Source: Acidobacteriota bacterium (GTDB taxonomy: Bacteria > Acidobacteriota > B3-B38 > Guanabaribacteriales > JAGGZT01). From it: a stretch of DNA of 61,310 bases. The notes beneath the pieces are model-generated. The model searched no databases and was not told where the DNA came from. It saw only the letters and a program-made list of their open reading frames with translations. Shown here piece by piece: positions 17,854 through 25,663 of the stretch. The stretch covers positions 1 to 61,310 of the forward strand of contig JAGGZT010000071.1 in NCBI GenBank assembly GCA_021161905.1, written 5' to 3'. Positions within the stretch are counted from its first letter, which is position 1, and every line of letters begins with the position of its first letter. The position numbers and the translations under genes were made by a program.

Positions 17854-19062
17854 TTAGCCTAATATCTTCTCGAATGCCTCTACAATGTAGTCGAGATCCT
17901 CCTGGTTGAGGTATTGGTGGCACCCGATGTAAAATCCGTTTTTGCCGACAAAGTCGGCGTTGGGCAGTTTTCCCTGATATTCCTCCTTGAGGAAGGAGTA
18001 AGCTGGCTGTTGGGTAGGGATGGAACCGAAGAGAGGCCTTGTTTCCACCCCCAATTGTTCCAGCTCATGGCGCAATTGATACCGCGTTATCGGTGCCTCC
18101 TGCTTCAATACTATGGGATAAGCGAGATAGCTCACCCGCTCGTCGAAGAGAGGAAGCCTCAGCACCTCCTCGTATTTTTTTAACCGTTCGTTTAAGTAGC
18201 GGACATTTTCCTGTCTCCGCTTGAATATCCAATCTGCCTTCTTCATCTGGGTAATACCGAGTGCTGCCTGGAACTCCATCGTTTTGAAGTTGTAGCCGAT
18301 GATATCGTGGGTGAACCTTGGGTCGTGATCCTCCTCATCAGTTGGCTCTTTGGGACAGTATCCCTTGCTTCGGGTGCAGACGGGGCAATCGCAGAGCCTC
18401 CCGTTTGCCTTTATCTTCATCACCAGCCTTCTTATTTCTGGATCATCGGTGGTTATCGCTCCCATCTCTCCAGCCTGAATGTTATGGGCGATATAGAAGG
18501 AAAAAGCACCGAAGGAAGACCAACTTCCGGTTCTTTTCCCCTGGTAAATGGAGCCGTGTGCCTGAGCGGAGTCCTCCACCACCACCAGGTTATATCTCTC
18601 CGCTATTTTGTTTAGCCGGTCCATCGCACAAGGATAACCCATCAAATGCACTGGGAGGAGGACGGAAAAGTGGTCAGGGTTAGGGGTGTTTTTCAGGAGT
18701 TCCTCAACAGCTTCTGGAGTGATGTGGAAGGTTTCTGGATCTATATCAACGAAAACAGGCTCAAATCCTGTCTGAACGATGGCGTTCACCGTGGCAATGT
18801 AGGTAAGAGGGGTTGTTATGATCTTGCTTCCTCGACTCACCCGGTATTTATCGTGGTGTACCAGAGCGGATAAGCCCGCCATAATGGCGGCGGTTCCTGA
18901 ACTCAGGGCAACCGCGTATCTTGTGCCGATATATTCGGCAAATATCTGTTCGAATTGAGCGACCTTCCTTCCCTCCGAAAGCCTCCCCTGATCGAGCACC
19001 TCGAAGATGGCTCGTTTTTCCTCCTCGGAGATCCGAAAATCGCCAACCGCTATCTTTCGCAT
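17854..19062 (-). CDS. DegT/DnrJ/EryC1-family enzyme with His in place of the PLP lysine and a four-Cys motif
   Basis: The start is ATG 19062 (402 residues): AGGAGA lies 7 bases upstream and a probable promoter at 19099-19127 would exclude the longer frame. The fold type I PLP domain is clear: SSGTAAIMAGL at 54-64, TTPLTYIATVNAI at 83-95 and VVEDSAQAHGS at 161-171. The usual SFxxxK lysine is His193 in SFYIAHNIQAGEMGAI. His at this position is known from the PMP-dependent sugar 3-dehydrases E1/RfbH and ColD, not from aminotransferases. Cys224, Cys226, Cys229 and Cys236 form C-x-C-x2-C-x6-C right after the active-site region, suggesting a metal or Fe-S site. A deoxysugar dehydrase is inferred; a plain aminotransferase is less likely. 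Confidence 0.82.
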   Translation of the reverse strand: MRKIAVGDFRISEEEKRAIFEVLDQGRLSEGRKVAQFEQIFAEYIGTRYAVALSSGTAAIMAGLSALVHHDKYRVSRGSKIITTPLTYIATVNAIVQTGFEPVFVDIDPETFHITPEAVEELLKNTPNPDHFSVLLPVHLMGYPCAMDRLNKIAERYNLVVVEDSAQAHGSIYQGKRTGSWSSFGAFSFYIAHNIQAGEMGAITTDDPEIRRLVMKIKANGRLCDCPVCTRSKGYCPKEPTDEEDHDPRFTHDIIGYNFKTMEFQAALGITQMKKADWIFKRRQENVRYLNERLKKYEEVLRLPLFDERVSYLAYPIVLKQEAPITRYQLRHELEQLGVETRPLFGSIPTQQPAYSFLKEEYQGKLPNADFVGKNGFYIGCHQYLNQEDLDYIVEAFEKILG

Positions 19063-19098
19063 CGCTCGTTCTCCTAAAACAAAGGCAATCAGGCTCAA

Positions 19099-19127
19099 AT
19101 TATATCATAAACCATAAGGCTATAAAA
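19099..19127 (-). promoter_or_regulatory. Sigma70-type promoter with extended -10 for the DegT-DPM1-GT4 run
   Basis: On the minus strand TATAAT lies at 19104-19099 preceded by TGA, giving an extended -10 element (TG-n-TATAAT). A weak -35 (TTTTAT) lies 17 bases further upstream at 19127-19122. Transcription would begin about 30 bases before the ATG at 19062, with the AGGAGA ribosome-binding site in the leader. Confidence 0.55.
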
Positions 19128-19201
19128 TCTCCTTTCGTAAGCTGAGACTATCAGTACCATTCCTTCACATCCTTTTCGGTTTTAGCGACCGGTTCCTCAT
19201 T

Positions 19202-20464
19202 TTATACAGGAGGGGCAAGTTCCGCTTGCCATCTCTTTAAGAATATCCTCTGAAATAGTAGGGAGAGGCTATAGCCGGCGAAGATGATAAAGCCGAGATC
19301 GGCGGTGGGGATACGGTATCGCTCTTGGGGGAAGTAAAGCATACAGGTGAAAGCGGAGGAGATGATGAGGAGATATAAGGGGAGGAGTTGAGTTGAGACC
19401 CTTCTTGCCCGTAGTGCTCCGAGGATGGCGAGGAAGAATAGAGGGAAGTAAGAGAGCCAGCTGATCAGTCGATGGTGAAGAGATGCCTTGAGTATCGATG
19501 GTCCTACCGGGATGAAGAAGTAGAATATCTTCTTCGCAAGGAGGATGAGAAACCACCGCTTATGGGATAGGATGTAGGAAAACGCCAGCCGGTAATAGAT
19601 CTTCTCCATCTCTTCATAACTCAGGTTCCTATATTTCTCTCGAAGGTTTACATAATCTATCTTGATTTTCGGGTTTGCTCCCATATCCCCTTCTCCCACC
19701 GCTTCGGGGTGATTCCCGGTCCAGAAGGTTATTCCCCCTTCCGCGGTTATCAGGACGAACCTCCCGTAGGCTATGTAATTTCGGATGATCCATGGGGTGA
19801 GGGTGATAAGAAAGAGAGCGATCAAAACCAATCCCTTCTTCATCCCTTCCCTTACCTTTCCCTTTGGAATGAAGAAAAAGACGGGAGCGAGGGGGACGAA
19901 GGTGAGGATAGCGGGGCGACAGAGAGAGGCAGCGCCAAGGGTTAATCCACAGAGGACCGAGGGGGTGAGTTTCTTACTTTCTTTTGCCCGGTAGAGAAGA
20001 AGCAGTGCCATCAGAACCAGGCTCATAAATAGGGTCTCACTAAGTATCCTTATTGAAAGCCAGATGAAAAGAGGATAGAAGGCGGAAATAAGAGCGGCAT
20101 AAAGCCCAACCTTTTCCCCGAAGATCCTTTTCCCTAAGAGAAAGAAGAGGATGACATTTAGGCCCCCTATTATGCAGTTTAAAAGGCGGATCAGAATGAG
20201 GTTTTCCCCGAAGAGAAAGAAGAAAAAAGCGACGAAGAAGGGGTAAAGTGGTGCCCGGCGATGGTGCTCCCAGCCCATAAATCCTTCCTCGTCTCCGTAA
20301 TTGAACCCTTTTCCCTGGGCAAGGTTCCTCGCGAGGATGATGTACTCTCTTCCGTCCCGGGCGAGCGGTTGATCCTTCCAATAGAAAAGGGCGAGCCCCA
20401 TCCTAAGGAGAATGGCGGTGATTACCAAGATGATAAGTAGTGTCTTCACCTTCATCTCTCTCAC
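19202..20464 (-). CDS. GT39/PMT-like membrane glycosyltransferase (GT-C)
   Basis: 420 residues. TM1 is followed by LARDGREYIILARNLAQGKG, the acidic-loop signature of the PMT_2/ArnT group, then RAPLYPFFVAFFFFLFGEN and further helices to about residue 400. WTGNHPEAVGEGD is an outer loop. Such proteins transfer a sugar from polyprenyl phosphate to glycan, lipid or protein on the periplasmic face. The start overlaps the upstream gene stop by 4 bases; an in-frame ATG three codons later is an alternative start. About 100 bases with the DegT promoter separate it from the DegT gene. Confidence 0.78.
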   Translation of the reverse strand: MREMKVKTLLIILVITAILLRMGLALFYWKDQPLARDGREYIILARNLAQGKGFNYGDEEGFMGWEHHRRAPLYPFFVAFFFFLFGENLILIRLLNCIIGGLNVILFFLLGKRIFGEKVGLYAALISAFYPLFIWLSIRILSETLFMSLVLMALLLLYRAKESKKLTPSVLCGLTLGAASLCRPAILTFVPLAPVFFFIPKGKVREGMKKGLVLIALFLITLTPWIIRNYIAYGRFVLITAEGGITFWTGNHPEAVGEGDMGANPKIKIDYVNLREKYRNLSYEEMEKIYYRLAFSYILSHKRWFLILLAKKIFYFFIPVGPSILKASLHHRLISWLSYFPLFFLAILGALRARRVSTQLLPLYLLIISSAFTCMLYFPQERYRIPTADLGFIIFAGYSLSLLFQRIFLKRWQAELAPPV

Positions 20465-21390
20465 CTTGACAATTTAAGCCAAGAAAAAAGGCCAATGCCA
20501 GCGTTTATGAGCATCAGGAAGAGGATGAGGAAGGAGAAGCTCACCGCGAGCTCGGGGGAGATGTTGAACTGAGAAAAAAGGAGGATGAGCGTCGCCTCCC
20601 GCGTTCCCAGTCCAGCGACGGTTATCGGGATGAGGCTTACCCCCTGGGCAAGAATGACCATAGCGAGGAAGGAAAGGACGGGAATGTCAATCCTTAAGGA
20701 ACGCGCGAGGAGGAGGTAGCGGAAGAAGGCAAAGAGGAAGGCGATCACCGTTATTCCGAAAAGGAGGAGAAAGTGTTTTGAAGAAAAGGGACTTTCGAGA
20801 AGAGCTTCGTTTTTATGTGCAAGTCCTCCCTTTCTCTTCAGGAATAGGGGTGCCAGTTTCCTTATGCTCTGCTCCCTCAGCTTCGGATGAAGGAGGATAA
20901 TGAGAAAGATTATCGCCATTATGAAGAGGAGGACGAAGATGGAAAGATGGTGATATAGAGGACCGCGAAGGAGGATAAGCGAGCCTATGGAAAGGAAGAG
21001 AAGACCAGCGATGTCGAACCCCCGATCGGAAAATACCGCGATTAAGGAGGAGGAAAGGGGATACCCCTTCCCTTTCAGATAGACCCCTTTGGCGAGCTCC
21101 CCTACCTGCCCCGGTGTAGCGATGCCGGCAAGAAGTCCCAAGGCATAGAGGTGGAAGGTTTCGACTAATTTTACCTTTACCCCCAAGTTCCTCAAGATGA
21201 GCTGGAAGCGATATGCCTTAAGGAGGATGAACAGAGGAGCGAGGGAGGCGGAGATGAGGATGTAGGACCAGTCAGCCGAGGATAGACGCTTGGCGAGGGT
21301 AGCGAGATCTATCCGCGATAGGATGTAGACGAGGATGACGATTCCGATCCCGCGGATAAGCCATTTTAACCCCTTCTTCTTTCTCTCCAT
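20461..21390 (-). CDS. LPG synthase TM-region family membrane protein (UPF0104/AglD-like)
   Basis: 309 residues with about 8 hydrophobic helices. The segments FHLYALGLLAGIATPGQVGE and VSLIPITVAGLGTREATLIL match the conserved cores of the lysylphosphatidylglycerol-synthase transmembrane family (flippase-like domain). The soluble aminoacyltransferase domain of MprF is absent, as in many glycan loci. Members next to glycosyltransferases are proposed to move lipid-linked substrates or act with them; function here is inferred. The gene overlaps the downstream GT39 gene by 4 bases and begins 6 bases after kdsD. Confidence 0.78.
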   Translation of the reverse strand: MERKKKGLKWLIRGIGIVILVYILSRIDLATLAKRLSSADWSYILISASLAPLFILLKAYRFQLILRNLGVKVKLVETFHLYALGLLAGIATPGQVGELAKGVYLKGKGYPLSSSLIAVFSDRGFDIAGLLFLSIGSLILLRGPLYHHLSIFVLLFIMAIIFLIILLHPKLREQSIRKLAPLFLKRKGGLAHKNEALLESPFSSKHFLLLFGITVIAFLFAFFRYLLLARSLRIDIPVLSFLAMVILAQGVSLIPITVAGLGTREATLILLFSQFNISPELAVSFSFLILFLMLINAGIGLFSWLKLSR

Positions 21391-21396
21391 CTTCCA

Positions 21397-22362
21397 TTAA
21401 GCGATCCCTGCCTTGAGGATATCGTGGAGGTGGATGGTGGCATAGGGATGGTTCTCTTTGTCGACTACGATCAAGGCGGTAATGGAGAAATCCTCCATCA
21501 CCCGGAGTGCTTCCGCTGCCAGGGTCTCTTCCTTTATTGTCTTGGGGTTTTTCGTCATCACTTGGGATACGGGGAGCTCGAGGACCTCCGTTTTCTTCTC
21601 GAGGATACGTCTTAAGTCGCCGTCAGTAACCACTCCTACCAATTTCCCCTCATCGTCTATCACCGAGGTGATGCCGAGACCCTTGGAGGTCATCTCGAAT
21701 ATCGCCTCCTTCAAGGTGACCTGGTGGTTGACCATTGGATGCTCATAGCCCGAATGCATCAGGTCGCGCACCCGGAGGAGCAGTTTCTTCCCCAAGGTTC
21801 CTCCCGGATGAAGGATGGCGAAATCCTCCCTCTTGAAGTTCCGTCGTCTGAGAAGGGCTGAGGCTAAGGCGTCTCCCATAACCAAAGTGGCGGTGGCGCT
21901 TGAGGTAGGGACGATCCCCAAGGGGCAGGCTTCCTTCTCCACCCCAACATCGAGGGTCACATCGGCACTTTTGGCGAGGGGAGAATCGAGTTTCCCCGTG
22001 ATAGCGATCACCTTTACCCCAAACCGTTTGAAATAGGGAAGGAGGGAAACCACCTCCTCAGTGGTCCCGCTATAGGAGATGGCGATGACGAGATCATCGG
22101 AGGTAACGATGCCGAGGTCTCCATGTTTCGCCTCAGCGGCGTTTAGAAAGAAGGCAGGAGTGCCGGTCGAGGAGAAGGTAGAGGCGATCTTCTTCCCGAT
22201 CAAGCCCGACTTCCCCATCCCGGTTATGATTATCCTTCCCTTACAGTTTAGAAGAAGCTCTACCGCCTTGACGAAATTCTCATCGAGCTTATCTCCCACC
22301 TTCCTCAGGGCTTCGCCCTCTAAGCGGAATATCCTTTTCGCCTCGGCAAGATCGTCCTTCAT
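21397..22362 (-). CDS. kdsD: D-arabinose 5-phosphate isomerase (KdsD/KpsF type)
   Basis: 321 residues from ATG 22362, chosen over a GTG one codon earlier because AGGAGGGAG is well spaced and the junction is TGATG. An SIS domain covers about 35-165, with GMGKSGLIGKKIAST, AISYSGTTEEV and the EACPLGIVPTSSATA region. Two CBS domains follow from about 200 to 320. It interconverts ribulose 5-phosphate and arabinose 5-phosphate, the first step toward CMP-Kdo for lipopolysaccharide or Kdo-containing capsules. No other Kdo gene (kdsA, kdsB, kdsC) is visible here, so the gene may be the locus copy of a larger set. It supports a diderm envelope. Confidence 0.93.
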   Translation of the reverse strand: MKDDLAEAKRIFRLEGEALRKVGDKLDENFVKAVELLLNCKGRIIITGMGKSGLIGKKIASTFSSTGTPAFFLNAAEAKHGDLGIVTSDDLVIAISYSGTTEEVVSLLPYFKRFGVKVIAITGKLDSPLAKSADVTLDVGVEKEACPLGIVPTSSATATLVMGDALASALLRRRNFKREDFAILHPGGTLGKKLLLRVRDLMHSGYEHPMVNHQVTLKEAIFEMTSKGLGITSVIDDEGKLVGVVTDGDLRRILEKKTEVLELPVSQVMTKNPKTIKEETLAAEALRVMEDFSITALIVVDKENHPYATIHLHDILKAGIA

Positions 22363-23225
22363 CACTCCCTCCTTTCGAAGCGGAATAGGGCAATCTGTTC
22401 TGAAACCAGCCCTACGAGGAAGATGATCACCGCCATACTGATTAAGAGCACCGAGGAGTTGGTTACATGGCGCTCAGTTATTATGGTATAGATGCCGTAG
22501 CCTCCCCCCAAGAGGAGGAAGAAGAGGGCAAAGGGGATGAATATCTTGAGCGGATGGAAGAGGGTGATCGTTTTCAGAATGAGGAGAAAGAAGCGAATGC
22601 CGTCGGATATCAGGTTTATCTTGCTTCTTCCGCCCTTCCTCTTGAATTGATTGACCGGTTCGAACTTGACCGAATATCCCGCTTTGAGGAAGGCTAAGGT
22701 GCAGGTGGTAGGATAGGAGAAGCCATTAGGGAAAAGATGGACGAACTCGAGGAGGTGTTTCCTCTCCGCCGCCCGGAAGCCCGAGGTAAGATCCGGTATC
22801 CTCACCCCGGTGAGCATAGAGGCAAGTCGGGCAAGTATGCGATTTCCCCACTTCCTGCTCAAGGGAGAAGCATAATCCTTCCCCCTGGTACCCACCACCA
22901 GGTCATAATCGGCGAGTTCTGAAACCAGTTTCTCGATATCCCTTGGATTATGTTGACCATCGCCATCCATAAGGACGACGATCTCCCCCGTAGCGTTTCT
23001 TATCCCCGTTTTTACCGCCGCCCCATTTCCCTTGTTGTAAGGATGGCGGATGACCCGCGCCCCCTTTCTTTCGGCGATCTCCGCAGTCTTGTCGTTTGAG
23101 CCGTCATCCACTACCAGGATCTCGGAGACGAAGGATAGCTTTTTTACTTCGGAGATTACCTCCCCTATAATCCCTTCCTCGTTATAGGCAGGGATGACTA
23201 CGCTTACCCGCCTCTTCTCCTCCAT
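22362..23225 (-). CDS. GT2 glycosyltransferase with two C-terminal membrane helices
   Basis: 287 residues. The GT-A domain is at 1-215: VSVVIPAYNEEGIIGEVI, VVDDGSNDKTAE, LMDGDGQHNP (DxDxQ-type metal motif) and LTSGFRAAERKHLL. Two hydrophobic helices at about 228-248 and 260-280 anchor it. This is the GtrB/DPM-like architecture that makes polyprenyl-phosphate sugars. It is the first minus-strand gene of the block reading away from 23225, preceded by AAGGAG and a probable promoter. Its stop overlaps the kdsD start. Confidence 0.85.
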   Translation of the reverse strand: MEEKRRVSVVIPAYNEEGIIGEVISEVKKLSFVSEILVVDDGSNDKTAEIAERKGARVIRHPYNKGNGAAVKTGIRNATGEIVVLMDGDGQHNPRDIEKLVSELADYDLVVGTRGKDYASPLSRKWGNRILARLASMLTGVRIPDLTSGFRAAERKHLLEFVHLFPNGFSYPTTCTLAFLKAGYSVKFEPVNQFKRKGGRSKINLISDGIRFFLLILKTITLFHPLKIFIPFALFFLLLGGGYGIYTIITERHVTNSSVLLISMAVIIFLVGLVSEQIALFRFERRE

Positions 23226-23265
23226 TTTTCTCCTTAAAAATGCCGCCGAACCTTTTTAGAGACCG

Positions 23266-23294
23266 ATTTTAACACAAAAGATTGTAAAATAAAA
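23266..23294 (-). promoter_or_regulatory. Probable extended -10 promoter for the GT2-kdsD run
   Basis: On the minus strand TAAAAT at 23271-23266 is preceded by TGT, an extended -10. TTTTAT lies 17 bases upstream at 23294-23289. The arrangement matches the proposed promoter at 19099-19127. It lies in the divergent gap before the plus-strand FAD gene. Confidence 0.45.
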
Positions 23295-23346
23295 AGTGCA
23301 TCAAAGTAAACAGAGAGGGAAGAAAAATACGAGGAGAGGAAAAGTA

Positions 23347-24630
23347 ATGGCAGAGGTGGTGATAATTGGGGGAGGATTAGCAGGGCTTTCTGCTGCCTAT
23401 CATCTGAAACGGAGCTTTCTCCTCTTCGAGAGGGAGGAGCGAGTGGGAGGGCTTTGTCGCAGTATAAAGCGGGATGGCTTTACCTTCGATTTTACCGGAC
23501 ATCTCCTTCACTTTAAGAAAGAGGATATAAAGAAGTGGGTTTTCTCCCTCCTTGGGGGAAACTTGAGACGACACCGCCGTTCCTCCTTTATCTATTCCAA
23601 GGGGATCTACACCCGTTATCCCTTTCAGGCGAATACCTACGGACTCCCCCCTGAGGTGCAGGCGGAATGCATCCTGGGTTTCATCGAAGCGCAGAGAGAC
23701 AAGGGGCATAATGGAGGAGAGACCTTTGAGGGTTGGATCCTTCGCCATTTCGGGAAGGGAATCGCCAAACACTTTATGATTCCCTATAATGAGAAGCTAT
23801 GGACGGTTCATCCGAGAAGGCTTACTACTGACTGGCTTTCCGGGTTTGTCCCCACCCCGAGCTTGCGGGAGGTCATCGCTGGTGCCCTCTCCGATCAGCC
23901 AAAGGGGTTTGGCTACAACGCCTTTTTCTATTATCCCGAAGAGGGGGGGATAGAGGTTCTACCCCGGGCGATCGCTTCTAAGGTTGGTGACATAAATACC
24001 GGCGTAGAAGTGAAGGGGATCGATATCAAAAGGAAAAAACTTCTCCTTTCGAGGGGAGGCGAGGTTCCCTACCGCTTCCTTATCTCCACCATTCCCCTTC
24101 CCGAGCTTCTTAAGCGGATAAACCCCCTTCCCGAGGAGATAATGAAGGCGGGAAAAGCTCTTTCCTATGCCTCGGTTTATAACTTGAACTTAGGGATAAG
24201 AGGAAGAAAAAGGAGAAAAAGGCACTGGGTCTATTTCCCCGAGCGGGAGTTCCCCTTCTACCGGATTGGTTTCCCCACCTTCTTCTCCCGGAAGATGGCT
24301 CCTCCTGGGTTTTCGGCTATCTATACCGAGGTCTCTTACTCTCCTCATCGTCCCCTCGATAGGGAAAGGATAGATGCCAAGATAATAAAGGGGCTTATTC
24401 AAGCGGGAATAATAGAGAACGAGAAGGAGATCGTGTTGAGGCTTCCTCTTGATATCAAGTACGGTTATGTGATCTACGACGAGGAGAGGAGAAAGGTCCT
24501 TCCCTTGATCAAGGAGTTTCTTGAAGGAGAGGGGATATTTTCTATCGGGAGATACGGTGCTTGGGAATACTCAGCAATGGAGGACGCCCTTTCCCAGGGG
24601 AAGGCGATCGCCGAACGCCTCAACGGTTAG
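23347..24630 (+). CDS. FAD-dependent amine-oxidase-like oxidoreductase of a glycan locus (UDP-galactopyranose mutase/PPOX-like)
   Basis: The start is ATG 23347 (427 residues), preceded by GAGGAGAGG; 17 upstream codons are basic and lack support. The dinucleotide-binding motif VVIIGGGLAGLSAAYHL is at the N-terminus, followed by FEREERVGGLCRS and the glycan-locus signature GHLLHFKK. The C-terminal FAD segment is SIGRYGAWEYSAMEDALSQG. Proteins of this type in polysaccharide clusters are related to UDP-galactopyranose mutase and protoporphyrinogen oxidase, but the substrate is usually unknown. It is the only plus-strand gene in the first 35 kb, divergent from the GT2-kdsD run and convergent with the next GT2 gene, overlapping its 3' end by 11 bases. 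Confidence 0.8.
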   Translation: MAEVVIIGGGLAGLSAAYHLKRSFLLFEREERVGGLCRSIKRDGFTFDFTGHLLHFKKEDIKKWVFSLLGGNLRRHRRSSFIYSKGIYTRYPFQANTYGLPPEVQAECILGFIEAQRDKGHNGGETFEGWILRHFGKGIAKHFMIPYNEKLWTVHPRRLTTDWLSGFVPTPSLREVIAGALSDQPKGFGYNAFFYYPEEGGIEVLPRAIASKVGDINTGVEVKGIDIKRKKLLLSRGGEVPYRFLISTIPLPELLKRINPLPEEIMKAGKALSYASVYNLNLGIRGRKRRKRHWVYFPEREFPFYRIGFPTFFSRKMAPPGFSAIYTEVSYSPHRPLDRERIDAKIIKGLIQAGIIENEKEIVLRLPLDIKYGYVIYDEERRKVLPLIKEFLEGEGIFSIGRYGAWEYSAMEDALSQGKAIAERLNG

Positions 24631-25615
24631 TTTTTTCCCTCTTTTTATTATGATAATGAATTTCCGGCTTCTTATTGAGGAGGAGTTCGAGCCCTCTTAC
24701 CCGGTAAAGAAGGTCCTCGATAAGCTTTCTGTTGGCGAAGATCAGGTCTGAGACGAGGCCGATTAAGCTTATCTGGAAGCCGATTATGAGGAGAATTGAA
24801 GCTAAGATGAGCGATTGGATATGTCCTGCCCCATTCCCTGTGAAGTAGTAATAGAGGAAGCGGACGGAGATGGCGAGACCAGCCAGGAAGAGGATGCCTC
24901 CGATGATGGAGAAGACCTTTAGCGGTTCGTACATCGCATATACCCGGAGGATGGTGCTTGCCGATTTTTTGATGTAGTTCCAGGTGGATGTATAGAGCCG
25001 TGATTCCCTGAGTTTCTCGTTCGTCCGCACCGGAATGTGGGTGATACTTATGTTCTTCTTTCCCGCCTGGATGATCGTCTCCAGGGTATAGGTGAACTGA
25101 GAGACGATGTTTATCCTCAACGCCGCCTCCCTGTTGTAGGCGCGGAAACCGGAGGTGGCGTCAGGTATTTTGGTTCCTGAAAGCTGACGCACCACCCAAC
25201 TGCCGAGCTTCTGGAGCTTCTTCTTTATAAAGGAGAAGTAGGGGATGCTCTCTACATTCCGGTCGCCCACTACGATGTCCGCTTTCCCCTCGAGGATCGG
25301 CTTTATCAGGTTGGGGATATCTCCTCCGTAGTACTGATTGTCGGCATCGGTGTTGACGATGATGTCCGCTCCAAGCTTAAGGGCAGCATCGAGCCCGGTC
25401 ATAAAGGCGACAGCCAGCCCCTTTCTCTCGGTGAAGCGGATGATATGATCTACCCCGAGCTTCTTCGCCACCTCGCTCGTCCGGTCGGTTGAGCCGTCAT
25501 CGATGACGAGTATCTCCACCTCATCCACCCCGGGTATCTCTCTCGGGATGTCCTTCAGGGTGATGGGGAGCGTCTCCTCTTCGTTCAGACAAGGTATCTG
25601 GATGATGAGCTTCAA
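24620..25615 (-). CDS. GT2 glycosyltransferase with C-terminal membrane helices (polyprenyl-phosphate sugar synthase-like)
   Basis: 331 residues from a TTG start at 25615, with AGGAGG about 7 bases upstream. The GT-A domain has LIIQIPCLNEEETLPITL, VIDDGSTDRT, VNTDADNQY (metal motif) and DATSGFRAYNRE. Two helices at about 235-300 anchor the enzyme. The domain plan equals bacterial GtrB-like or DPM synthases that charge polyprenyl phosphate with a hexose. The upstream gene (48-base gap) encodes an 823-residue GT-C candidate, a natural consumer of the product. The last 11 bases overlap the converging FAD gene. Confidence 0.84.
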   Translation of the reverse strand: MKLIIQIPCLNEEETLPITLKDIPREIPGVDEVEILVIDDGSTDRTSEVAKKLGVDHIIRFTERKGLAVAFMTGLDAALKLGADIIVNTDADNQYYGGDIPNLIKPILEGKADIVVGDRNVESIPYFSFIKKKLQKLGSWVVRQLSGTKIPDATSGFRAYNREAALRINIVSQFTYTLETIIQAGKKNISITHIPVRTNEKLRESRLYTSTWNYIKKSASTILRVYAMYEPLKVFSIIGGILFLAGLAISVRFLYYYFTGNGAGHIQSLILASILLIIGFQISLIGLVSDLIFANRKLIEDLLYRVRGLELLLNKKPEIHYHNKKREKTNR

Positions 25616-25663
25616 TCCTTTCCTCCTTTTATTCGATAATATACCAAATGAGAGGCGGGATGT

